From: Ureaplasma sp. Hg2
Lineage (GTDB): Bacteria; Bacillota_I; Bacilli_A; Mycoplasmatales; Mycoplasmoidaceae
Assembly: GCA_021378525.1 (NCBI GenBank)
Contig: JAACJW010000005.1
Coordinates: forward strand, 1-52,230
DNA length: 52,230 bases
Direction: 5' to 3'
The notes beneath the pieces were generated by a model. That model was given only the letters and a program-made list of their open reading frames with translations, was not told the DNA's origin and did not search any database. Below, in pieces: positions 44,831-52,230 of the stretch (positions within the stretch are counted from its first letter, which is position 1; every line of letters begins with the position of its first letter). The position numbers and the translations under genes are program-made.

Positions 44831-44836
44831 ATTATA
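44831..44836 (-). promoter_or_regulatory. -10 box of the SRP RNA gene
   Basis: A minus-strand TATAAT ends 7 bp before the predicted 5' end of the RNA at 44824. No good -35 is seen at 16-18 bp. Confidence 0.6.
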
Positions 44837-44951
44837 TATAATTTTTTTTACATATTATAAAAAAACCACAATTATTTTTAGTATGTATAATATTTATAGT
44901 ATTATAAAAGAGTAAATTATAGCTTTGCTATATTAGTTTGAAAGGTAAATT

Positions 44952-45956
44952 ATGAAAGAAAATTATATTATTTTTGGATTAAGCGCAGGACAACACATTG
45001 CCAAGGAAATCGCTCGTCTTAAAGAAGTCGAATTGGGTAAAATTAAAATATCTAAATTTGCTGATGGTGAAATCCTAGTTAGTTCAGAACAATCAATTAG
45101 AGGAATGGATGTTGTTTTAGTTCAACCAACATGTTCGCCAGTTAATGATAACTTAATGGAACTACTGATTGCTATTGACGCGATGCGTCGTGCATCAGCT
45201 GCAAGCATCAACGTTGTTATCCCTTATTTTGGTTATGCAAGACAAGACCGTAAATCTAAGGGACGCGAACCAGTGACATGCCGTTTAGTGGCTGATTTAT
45301 TACAAACAGCAGGTGCTACAAGAGTTATCACAATGGATATCCACAGTGATCAAACCCAAGGGTTTTTTAAAATACCTTTTGATTCATTTCGAGCAACATG
45401 ACTTTTATTAGAAGCAATTTTAGAAAAACATACAATTGATGATTTGACAGTTGTTTCCCCAGATTATGGTGGCGTTAAACGAGCTCGATCAATGGCGCAA
45501 CATTTAAATGCCCCATTGGCAATCGTCGATAAAAGACGACCGCGTCCTAATGAAGTTGAGGTTAGTAATATTTTAGGAGATGTTAATGGTCGTGAATGTC
45601 TTTTGATTGATGACATGATTGATACTGGCGGGACAATTTTAGCAGCATCTAAATTATTAAAAAGTAAGGGTGCAAAATCTGTTACCATCATGGCGACACA
45701 TGCTTTATTTAATGGCAATGCAATTGCTAACATTACCAAAGCGATTGAAGACGGTGTGCTTCATGATATTTTCGTTACCGATACAATTCCACAAGTTCCT
45801 AATCCCAACATTAACGTTGTAAGTGTTGCCCCTTTCTTTGCTGATAGCATTGATATCTATACTAAAAATCGTGGTTCAGTTAGCAAACTATATGCTAAAT
45901 ATTCTGAACGTACATTATTAAAGAATAAAAAATATGGCAACAAAAAAAACGATTAG
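44952..45956 (+). CDS. prs: Ribose-phosphate pyrophosphokinase
   Basis: Prs makes PRPP from ribose 5-phosphate and ATP; PRPP feeds hpt and the pyrimidine pathway encoded in this window. Motifs: PYFGYARQDRKSKGREPVT (catalytic loop), the divalent-metal site MDIHSDQTQGFF, and the PRPP loop LLIDDMIDTGGTI. Length is 334 residues. One TGA (45399-45401) encodes Trp within RATW. GAAAGG lies just before the ATG. The rnmV gene overlaps its end by 23 bp in another frame. Confidence 0.96.
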
Positions 45957-46464
45957 TGAAATCGTAGTTGTTGAAGGTAAAACCGATAGCGTTAAACTAC
46001 AACATCTATTTAATGTTGATACCATTATTACCAATGGTTCAGCGATTAACAAAGAAACGATAAGTTTGATTAAACAATTAGCGCTAGGCCGTGGTGTCAT
46101 TCTTTTTTTAGATCCAGACGGACCTGGTGAAAAGATTCGTAAAACAATTACTAATGCAGTGAGCGAAACAAAACAATGTTTTTTAAAAAAATCAGACATG
46201 ATTAAAAGTAAACACAAAATTGGTGTAGCTGAAGCCAAAGACGAAGCTATCATCAACGCTTTTGAGAATATTGTTACTTTCAAAAAACAAATTACGTCAA
46301 CACTTTCATGAGAAGATTATTTAAAGATAAATCTTAACACGCGAGAAAAGCGTAAGCTTTTAACTAAGCAATTACATATTAGCGAAGCTAATCATAAACA
46401 ATTATTTAAGCGATTAAACATGTTGTCATTAGATTATGCTGCAATCAAGAAGTTGGTATCATAA
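45934..46464 (+). CDS. rnmV: Ribonuclease M5 (TOPRIM domain)
   Basis: RNase M5 trims the 5S rRNA precursor. The TOPRIM fold is shown by VVVEGKTDSVKLQ with the catalytic Glu and by LFLDPDGPGEKIRKTI with the DxD metal site. Length is 176 residues, normal for the family. It starts inside the 3' end of prs, a 23-bp overlap, and its TAA is directly followed by the ATG of rsmI with no gap. TGA (46309-46311) encodes Trp. Confidence 0.92.
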
Positions 46465-47307
46465 ATGAAATTATATGAACATGAAATTATTTTACAAGTA
46501 GTAGCAACCCCGATTGGGAATCTGCAAGAAATTAGTCAACGTGCTAAAGATGCTTTCGTTAAGGCAGAAGTTATCTTATGTGAAGATACGAGAACAACTG
46601 GTAAATTATTAAAATTATTGGAAATCGAACATCATGCTAAATTAATTAGTTATCATAAATTTAATGAAACTAAAAAATTAGATAGTATCATTGAAGTGAT
46701 TAAATCAAAGCAAACAGTTCTAGTAAGTGATGCTGGTTATCCAACGATTAGTGACCCCGGTTATTTACTGATTAAAGCATGTTATGAGAATGAGATTGGC
46801 GTTGAAGTAATCAATGGGCCATCAGCGATGATGCACGCTCTAGTAGCAAGCGGGATTGACACCAAAGCATTTTTATTCATTGGATTTTTAGATCATCTTA
46901 AAACAAAACGAATCAAACAATTAAAGATTTATCAAAATATTACGATGCCCCTTGTGATTTACGAGGCAGTCCACCGAATTAATGATACGCTAGATGACAT
47001 TAAGACCACATATGGAAACCGTTTTGTTGTTGTGGCTCGCGAATTAAGCAAGCAGAATGAAACAATCTATCGTGGCTACTTAGATGATTATGAAGAAATT
47101 ACAGCCAAGGGTGAATTCGTGGTTATTATTGCACCGCAACTTAAGGTTCCAACTGATTTAAAAATTGAAGCAGCTGTTGAAGAGGTCAAAGTCTTGATGG
47201 ACTACAACATGCGTTGTAAGGATGCTTGCAAGTACGTGGGGCATCGTTCAAAGTACGATCCTAAAACACTTTATGAAGTTATTAATAAAATTTCAGATAA
47301 AAAATAA
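46465..47307 (+). CDS. rsmI: 16S rRNA (cytidine1402-2'-O)-methyltransferase RsmI
   Basis: RsmI methylates C1402 of 16S rRNA using S-adenosylmethionine; it is a tetrapyrrole-methylase-fold enzyme. Motifs: VATPIGNLQEISQRA, CEDTRTTGKLL, VSDAGYPTISDPG and NGPSAMMHALVASG. Length is 280 residues. It follows rnmV without a gap, which points to co-translation. The pyrimidine promoter starts 18 bp after its stop, so transcription from rsmI may also run into the leader. Confidence 0.95.
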   Translation: MKLYEHEIILQVVATPIGNLQEISQRAKDAFVKAEVILCEDTRTTGKLLKLLEIEHHAKLISYHKFNETKKLDSIIEVIKSKQTVLVSDAGYPTISDPGYLLIKACYENEIGVEVINGPSAMMHALVASGIDTKAFLFIGFLDHLKTKRIKQLKIYQNITMPLVIYEAVHRINDTLDDIKTTYGNRFVVVARELSKQNETIYRGYLDDYEEITAKGEFVVIIAPQLKVPTDLKIEAAVEEVKVLMDYNMRCKDACKYVGHRSKYDPKTLYEVINKISDKK

Positions 47308-47324
47308 TATTTTGTAGAATTGGC

Positions 47325-47352
47325 TTGATGATAAAATATTTCAATTTATAAT
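47325..47352 (+). promoter_or_regulatory. Promoter of the pyrimidine operon
   Basis: TTGATG at 47325-47330 and TATAAT at 47347-47352 are 16 bp apart. Predicted start near 47359, giving a leader of about 190 nt before pyrB. A 9-bp AT hairpin (47372-47380 with 47387-47395) lies just after it. Confidence 0.65.
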
Positions 47353-47414
47353 AAAGGAGATTGCATTATTGTTATTAATAATGTATTATTAATAAAACAC
47401 AATAGGAGGATATT

Positions 47415-47507
47415 ATGGCACATAAGCAAGCTTGTAACCCTAATTCTTTAAATAAAGTAAGACCGCTTACTTTTATTGGCGTTTTTGATTTTTATTATTT
47501 AGGTTAA
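47415..47507 (+). CDS. Leader peptide of the pyr operon (PyrL-like)
   Basis: A 30-codon frame with a perfect AGGAGG at 47404-47409, 5 nt before ATG. It encodes MAHKQACNPNSLNKV then RPLTFIGVFDFYYLG. The 3' half is U-rich: 23 of 35 bases at 47466-47500 are T. Its TAA at 47505-47507 falls inside the left arm of an intrinsic terminator that ends 19 nt before pyrB. This is the layout of the E. coli pyrBI leader, where a ribosome close behind a UTP-starved, paused polymerase blocks the hairpin. The peptide itself is not similar to E. coli PyrL. An amino-acid attenuator reading Phe/Tyr codons is the alternative. Confidence 0.75.
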   Translation: MAHKQACNPNSLNKVRPLTFIGVFDFYYLG

Positions 47508-47530
47508 ACATTCGTGTTTAACCTTTTTTT
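47501..47530 (+). terminator. Attenuator terminator upstream of pyrB
   Basis: AGGTTAAAC at 47501-47509 pairs with GTTTAACCT at 47516-47524 around a 6-nt loop, followed by T7. It sits between the leader peptide and pyrB, so it must be read through to express the operon. The leader stop codon overlaps its left arm. Confidence 0.93.
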
Positions 47531-47548
47531 ATTGCAAAGGAGATCATT

Positions 47549-48490
47549 ATGAAGCAATTCAATAAAAATATCGTTAGCATTAACGATATGAGCAAGGAAG
47601 ATATCGTTTATCTTTTAGATTTAGCACAACGGCTAGATAAATTAGATAACAAGCATACTTTGTTGACCGATAAGGTAATTAGTAGTTTGTTCTTTGAACC
47701 ATCAACGAGAACACGCTTATCATTTGCATCAGCAGCAAATAAGCTAGGCGCAAGGGTGATAGGTTTTGATAACCCCGATGGAAGCAGTTTAAAAAAAGGT
47801 GAATCCTTAATCGATACTTTAAAAATGGCTGAAGTTTATAGTGATTTAATAGTGATGCGACATAGTGTCGATGGAGCAGCCCGCCTTGGAGCTGAGAATG
47901 TTAGTTGTGCTTTCTTGAATGCCGGCGACGGATCGAACCAACACCCAAGTCAAACATTATTAGATCTATATACCATCAAAGATGAATTAGGAACACTTGA
48001 AAATATTGAAATTGCTTTTGTAGGTGATTTAAAATACGGGCGAACCGTTCATTCACTAACAGCAGCCCTTAAAATGTTTAACGCTAAAATTCATTTTGTA
48101 GCACCACCTAATTTACAAATCCAAGATTCTATTTTAAGAAAATTAGATGAAGCTAAAATTAAATATGAATTAAGCGATAATTTAGAACCAATCATCAACA
48201 AGGTCGATGTCATTTATATGACGAGAATTCAACGTGAAAGATTCGCCGACGGCGATGATTATGAAAAGGTTAAAGGTTGTTATATACTTAACAAAGATTT
48301 GTTAATGAAACAAAAGCCAAAGAAGAATATGATTATTTTACATCCTTTACCAAGGGTCGGAGAGATTAGTACTGATGTCGATGAATTACCATACGCTAAA
48401 TATTTTCAACAAGCAGCTAATGGCGTGCCAGTTAGACAAGCAATGATTATGGCAACATTGAATTTAACGAAACGGATTGGAGACAAATAA
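47549..48490 (+). CDS. pyrB: Aspartate carbamoyltransferase catalytic subunit
   Basis: PyrB joins carbamoyl phosphate and aspartate, the first committed pyrimidine step. Carbamoyl-phosphate site FFEPSTRTRLSF, then KKGESLIDTLKM, HPSQTLLDLYTI, and the aspartate-binding LHPLPRVGEI. Length is 313 residues. Its similarity and the partner pyrI point to the class B, E. coli-like holoenzyme (two catalytic trimers, three regulatory dimers). AAAGGAG precedes the ATG. The stop shares an A with the pyrI start (TAATG). Confidence 0.96.
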   Translation: MKQFNKNIVSINDMSKEDIVYLLDLAQRLDKLDNKHTLLTDKVISSLFFEPSTRTRLSFASAANKLGARVIGFDNPDGSSLKKGESLIDTLKMAEVYSDLIVMRHSVDGAARLGAENVSCAFLNAGDGSNQHPSQTLLDLYTIKDELGTLENIEIAFVGDLKYGRTVHSLTAALKMFNAKIHFVAPPNLQIQDSILRKLDEAKIKYELSDNLEPIINKVDVIYMTRIQRERFADGDDYEKVKGCYILNKDLLMKQKPKKNMIILHPLPRVGEISTDVDELPYAKYFQQAANGVPVRQAMIMATLNLTKRIGDK

Positions 48491-48948
48491 TGAATTTAAA
48501 AGTAACGTCGATTAAAGATGGAGTTGTGATTGACCACATTCCTAATGATGATGTATTTAAGGTTTATAACATCCTTCACTTACAAAAACAAAAACATCCA
48601 TTAACAATGGCCCTAAATTTGCATTCTAAGACAATGCCTCATAAAGGTATGATTAAGATTGAATCAAAACATTTGTCGAAAAACGAACTTATGAAGATAG
48701 CATTAATTGCACCAGGGGTAACAGTTAATCTAATTGCAAATGAAAAAGTTTCTGAAAAACTACATTTAATAATCCCTAAAACTGTTATTAATACACTATT
48801 GTGTAATAACAGTAAATGTATCAGTAATTTCGAACGAGACATCAACACTAATTTTACAATTAGTGTTTATCAAAAATTTCATTATGCCAAATGTTTTTAT
48901 TGTGAAAAAGAGTATCTATTAAAGGAATTATCATTACATGAAAATTAA
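48490..48948 (+). CDS. pyrI: Aspartate carbamoyltransferase regulatory subunit
   Basis: PyrI binds ATP or CTP/UTP and transmits feedback control to PyrB. The N-terminal nucleotide-binding half is followed by a zinc module with CNNSKC and CFYC, the expected CX4C...CX2C. Length is 152 residues, matching the family. It begins on the last base of the pyrB stop. PyrI is known mainly from enterobacteria, archaea and some clostridia or Bacteroidetes and is not usual in mollicutes, so this protein is notable. It gives allosteric control in addition to the leader. Confidence 0.94.
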   Translation: MNLKVTSIKDGVVIDHIPNDDVFKVYNILHLQKQKHPLTMALNLHSKTMPHKGMIKIESKHLSKNELMKIALIAPGVTVNLIANEKVSEKLHLIIPKTVINTLLCNNSKCISNFERDINTNFTISVYQKFHYAKCFYCEKEYLLKELSLHEN

Positions 48949-49711
48949 AATGAATTATGGTGAAGCGTTAGTTATTGAAAATGAAACGATAGCAGATAAT
49001 TATTATTTATTAAAATTACAATTAGATAGTGACCATCAGGTTTTACCCGGCCAGTTCTATATGATTTATAGTAATGATCAAGCAAAATTGTTGGGCAGAC
49101 CGCTAAGTGTATATGATTATCAAGCAAAAAAACGAATTATAAGCTTCTATTTTGAGAAAGTTGGCAGCGGAACAAAGGATATAGCACAATATCGACCAGG
49201 TTCATTAATTAAGTTGCTAGGACCGCTAGGTAATGGGTTTAACGCCCCTACCAACCGTAACATCCTGATGGTTGGTGGCGGCATTGGAATGGCACCATTT
49301 TATTACTATTACCAAAAATACCAACAACAAAACAGCATTATAGCAATGTTTGGTGGAAGAGATAAAAACGCGTTAACTATAAGTAAAAAGTTTAATTTTA
49401 CCACTATGCTATATAGTGACGATGGTAGTGTCGGGACTTCTGGCTTAATAACTCAAGATTTAGCTATGATGATTAAGAACCGAAAAATCGACTTAGTACT
49501 TGGGTGTGGTAACATGGCGATGCTCCAAGCGCTAATGAAAATATGCGACGAATTAGATGTTGATTGCTATATCTCAGCAGAAAACCGCTTTGCTTGTGGA
49601 GTGGGGGCCTGTGATGGGTGCTCAATTAAGGGAAAACACGAAATGCTTCGTGTTTGTAAGGAAGGCCCGATATTTAATATGAAAGATTTGGTAATAACTA
49701 ATGAAAAATAA
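48938..49711 (+). CDS. pyrK: Dihydroorotate dehydrogenase electron transfer subunit
   Basis: PyrK carries FAD and a [2Fe-2S] cluster and moves electrons from dihydroorotate dehydrogenase to NAD+. The FAD-binding RPLSVYD, NAD-binding VGGGIGMAPFYYY and the cluster motif CGVGACDGC with a later Cys (MLRVC) are all visible. Length is 257 residues. It overlaps pyrI by 11 bp and pyrD by 11 bp. Its presence means PyrD is the class 1B, NAD-linked type, suitable for anaerobic life. Confidence 0.94.
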   Translation: MKIKMNYGEALVIENETIADNYYLLKLQLDSDHQVLPGQFYMIYSNDQAKLLGRPLSVYDYQAKKRIISFYFEKVGSGTKDIAQYRPGSLIKLLGPLGNGFNAPTNRNILMVGGGIGMAPFYYYYQKYQQQNSIIAMFGGRDKNALTISKKFNFTTMLYSDDGSVGTSGLITQDLAMMIKNRKIDLVLGCGNMAMLQALMKICDELDVDCYISAENRFACGVGACDGCSIKGKHEMLRVCKEGPIFNMKDLVITNEK

Positions 49712-50666
49712 TTTAACGACGAAGTTTAATAAAATTCCTTTTTCATCGCCCTTACTTAACGCTTCGGGATGCTTTGGTGATTGTTTTGAATATGTTGATA
49801 TTTTTGATCCTAATCACTTGGGTGCGATTATTACTAAGGGAATCACTTTACATGCAAGAAATGGTAATGGCGGCGTTCGTGTTGCTGAAGTAAACAGCGG
49901 AATGATTAACTCAGTTGGTTTAGAAAACGAAGGAATTGATCAATTTATTAATAAGACACTTAAGGAAATGGACGGCAAACTTACTAGTCCACTTATTATT
50001 AATATTAGCGGTAGTAAATTAGAAGATTATGTTGCTTGTGTTAAAAAAGTAGAAGAATGTAAAAAGATTGCAGCAATTGAATTGAATATTTCATGTCCCA
50101 ATGTTAAAGAAGGTGGCATGGCTTTTGGCGCTGATCCCAAGACTGCAGCAACGATAACTGCAGCGATTAGAAAGATAACAACGAAACCACTAATTGTTAA
50201 ATTAACGCCAAATGTTACTGATATAGTAGCGATTGCTTTAGCAGTAGAGCAAGCGGGAGCGGACGCTATTAGTTTGATTAACACAGTATTAGCGATGAAA
50301 ATCGATATTAAGAAACAAGCACCATTATTAGGTAATATTACTGGTGGTTTAAGTGGGCCAGCAATTAAGCCAATCGCGATTAGAATGATTTATCAAACTA
50401 GTCAAAAAATTAGTATTCCTGTTTTTGGAATCGGAGGTTGTCGTAATTATGAGGATGCCTTAGAATTTATGATGGCTGGCGCTTCATTTGTTGAAGTCGG
50501 AACCGCGATGTTTAATAACCCCAATGTAATGTTAGAAATTACATCAGGATTATCACAATATTGTCAAAAGCATAATATTGCTAATGTAAGTGAATTAGTT
50601 GGTTTAGCTCACAATGATAATGGCTTGGCTTACCGTGAAAGGATGAAACAACATGAATCTAAATAA
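49701..50666 (+). CDS. pyrD: Dihydroorotate dehydrogenase, class 1B catalytic subunit
   Basis: PyrD oxidises dihydroorotate to orotate on FMN. Signature parts are LLNASGCFGD, the active-site NISCPNVKEGGMAFG with the class 1 Cys, KLTPNVTDI, and GGLSGPAIKP with FGIGGCRNYEDALEFMMAGA. Length is 321 residues. It overlaps pyrK by 11 bp and pyrF by 14 bp. It pairs with PyrK to use NAD+ as electron acceptor. Confidence 0.95.
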   Translation: MKNNLTTKFNKIPFSSPLLNASGCFGDCFEYVDIFDPNHLGAIITKGITLHARNGNGGVRVAEVNSGMINSVGLENEGIDQFINKTLKEMDGKLTSPLIINISGSKLEDYVACVKKVEECKKIAAIELNISCPNVKEGGMAFGADPKTAATITAAIRKITTKPLIVKLTPNVTDIVAIALAVEQAGADAISLINTVLAMKIDIKKQAPLLGNITGGLSGPAIKPIAIRMIYQTSQKISIPVFGIGGCRNYEDALEFMMAGASFVEVGTAMFNNPNVMLEITSGLSQYCQKHNIANVSELVGLAHNDNGLAYRERMKQHESK

Positions 50667-51357
50667 AGTTATTGTTGCACTAGATTATGATAATGAAATT
50701 AGTGCCCTTCAATTAGTTGATCTTCTAGATAAGAAAATTGAAATTTATAAAGTAGGTTTAGAATTATTTTTAAATACCGGTGGTAAAATTATCGACTCAC
50801 TACAAAAACGTAACAAGAAAATATTTTTAGATTTAAAATTTCATGATATTCCAAATACCGTTTTACAAGCATGTCAATTTGCTTTTAAACAAGATGTAAT
50901 GTTTGTTGACGTGCATATTGCTGGTGGAACTAAGATGATGCAACAAATTGTCGCATTAAGAAATAAATTAAATAGTAAAACTAAAATCATTGGAATCACA
51001 GTTCTAACTAGTTTTGATGAAAAAGGACTTCAAGAAGTTTTTGATAACAAAACAACAATTTTAGAAAATACTGAAAGATTAGCTAAATTAGCTTTTCAAG
51101 CAAAAATGGACGGAGTTGTTTGTTCGGCTTTTGAAGCGACCGACATTAAAAGCAATACAAATGCTAAATTTATTACAATTTGTCCCGGGATTCGCTTAGT
51201 AAACAATCACAACGATGATCAAGTGAGAGTGATGACGCCACTTCAAGCGAGCCAACATCATGCTGATTATCTTGTGATTGGCCGTCCCATCAACAAAGCT
51301 AAAGATCCGCTACTTGTAGTAAAACAAATTGAACAAGAGCTTAACCATGAAAATTAA
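50653..51357 (+). CDS. pyrF: Orotidine-5'-phosphate decarboxylase
   Basis: PyrF decarboxylates OMP to UMP, the last step. The catalytic DLKFHDIPNT motif and the phosphate-binding loop VIGRPINKAKDP are present, with ALDY at the start. Length is 234 residues. It overlaps pyrD by 14 bp and pyrC by 11 bp. The pyrE step between PyrD and PyrF is not seen in this window and may follow pyrC. Confidence 0.95.
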   Translation: MNLNKVIVALDYDNEISALQLVDLLDKKIEIYKVGLELFLNTGGKIIDSLQKRNKKIFLDLKFHDIPNTVLQACQFAFKQDVMFVDVHIAGGTKMMQQIVALRNKLNSKTKIIGITVLTSFDEKGLQEVFDNKTTILENTERLAKLAFQAKMDGVVCSAFEATDIKSNTNAKFITICPGIRLVNNHNDDQVRVMTPLQASQHHADYLVIGRPINKAKDPLLVVKQIEQELNHEN

Positions 51358-52230
51358 ATTAATAAATGGGGTTGATGTTAATTTACTACCAATCAATATT
51401 TTAATTGAAGATACTAAAATAATTGATGTTTCACAAGACTTGATATTAACTAAAACAGATAAAACAATTGATCTTGAAAATCATTTAGTAATGCCGGGTA
51501 TCATCGATTGTCACACTCATATGCGAGACCGTTTATTGAGTTATAAAGAAGATTATACCACCGGTTCAAAAGCTTGTGCCCACGGTGGTATAACCACCTT
51601 CATTGATATGCCTAACACTAAACCATATACAATTACAAATGACGAACTAAAGATAAAAAAGTTTGCAGCCAAAGCCTTATCAATTGTTAATTTCGGTTTT
51701 TATTTTGGTTCAACAGATGAAGCAGAATTAGCTGAAATTAAATTAGCTTCAACCAAAACGCTTGCAACTAAAATTTTTATGAACGATTCGACTGGCAAAA
51801 TGAAAATCACGGATTTAGGTCGCCTTCAAAAAATCATTGATAATTCCCAACGGGTTTTGTTTCATGCTTCCGGCGATGTGATTGATTCAATTTTCAAATG
51901 TAAAATTGATAAAAGTAAATTATTATATTTTTGTCATGTTGCCAACCAGAATGATTTTGATAAAATAAATGATTATAAAAATCAAGGTTACCATATCGTG
52001 ATGGAGGTGACACCACATCATTTATTATTAAATAAAGCAATGATGGATGATCCAATAAACGAGAAGCTACTACAGGTCAAGCCGCCATTAGCCACATCAA
52101 AAGATAACGAATTTTTAATTGCGAAATTAAATGAGGGATTGATTGATACAATCGGAACTGATCATGCCCCGCATTTATTAAAAGAAAAGCAAACAGCAAT
52201 CACTTATGGTTTTCCCGGTGTTGAAACTTC
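51347..52230 (+). CDS. pyrC: Dihydroorotase (partial, runs off the window)
   Basis: PyrC closes carbamoyl aspartate to dihydroorotate. The visible 294 codons hold the metal motif DCHTHMRDR, MPNTKP, the histidines in VLFHAS, CHVAN and EVTPHHLLL, and GTDHAPH, all typical of the amidohydrolase-fold dihydroorotase. The frame is still open at the window edge. It overlaps pyrF by 11 bp. AAGAGC lies before the ATG. Confidence 0.93.
   Translation, partial: MKIKLINGVDVNLLPINILIEDTKIIDVSQDLILTKTDKTIDLENHLVMPGIIDCHTHMRDRLLSYKEDYTTGSKACAHGGITTFIDMPNTKPYTITNDELKIKKFAAKALSIVNFGFYFGSTDEAELAEIKLASTKTLATKIFMNDSTGKMKITDLGRLQKIIDNSQRVLFHASGDVIDSIFKCKIDKSKLLYFCHVANQNDFDKINDYKNQGYHIVMEVTPHHLLLNKAMMDDPINEKLLQVKPPLATSKDNEFLIAKLNEGLIDTIGTDHAPHLLKEKQTAITYGFPGVET

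Overview
This window comes from a wall-less, AT-rich bacterium of the class Mollicutes that reads UGA as tryptophan (genetic code 4). In-frame TGA codons fall at conserved Trp positions or inside conserved blocks in almost every long gene (rpsB, pflB, pyruvate formate-lyase activase, secA, serS, prs), and the genes only become full length when TGA is read through. Lipoproteins, an MG467/MG468-type ABC transporter pair and the lack of cell-wall genes fit this class. The genus cannot be fixed from the sequence. The metabolism is rich for a mollicute: mixed-acid fermentation plus de novo pyrimidine synthesis.

Layout. 1-1560: tail of an unknown gene, then rpsB with unusual Y/N/R-rich extensions at both ends. 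1700-10490: an anaerobic fermentation block with adhE, a metallo-beta-lactamase-fold hydrolase, focA, a small Cys protein, pyruvate formate-lyase (PFL), a MarR-type regulator, a free-standing glycyl radical domain and the PFL activase. 10521-12828: pta (minus), coaD (plus) and a lipoprotein (minus). 13205-18886: two paralogous YfcC-family transporters flanking a membrane protein, followed by an M20 amidohydrolase. 19031-22200 (minus): a two-gene ABC exporter and a small membrane protein. 22552-27319: two large single-span surface proteins with a small soluble protein between them. 27491-35747: housekeeping genes hpt-ftsH, rhodanese-serS-tmk-holB-mnmE-tatD. 35845-41597: a very large FtsX-like permease and its ATPase. 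41769-46464: secA, the SRP RNA gene (minus), prs and rnmV. 46465-47307: rsmI. 47325 to the end: an attenuator-controlled pyrB-pyrI-pyrK-pyrD-pyrF-pyrC operon cut by the window edge.

How the genes work together. PFL makes acetyl-CoA and formate. FocA moves formate, Pta turns acetyl-CoA into acetyl phosphate, and AdhE reduces acetyl-CoA to ethanol to recycle NADH. PFL is encoded in two pieces: a 700-residue core with the catalytic Cys pair but no glycyl radical domain, and an 81-residue protein that is that domain, with a MarR regulator gene between them. Prs supplies PRPP to the pyrimidine pathway and to Hpt.

Most notable points: (1) the split PFL; (2) a pyrBI-style leader upstream of pyrB, made of a 30-codon leader peptide whose 3' half is U-rich and whose stop codon lies inside an intrinsic terminator; (3) low-complexity, often Lys-rich extensions on conserved proteins (S2, FtsH, SecA, an ABC ATPase), with an A7 tract at the end of secA that would extend the tail if slipped; (4) an apparently leaderless 1491-residue permease gene. 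No tRNA, rRNA, CRISPR array or insertion sequence was recognised.
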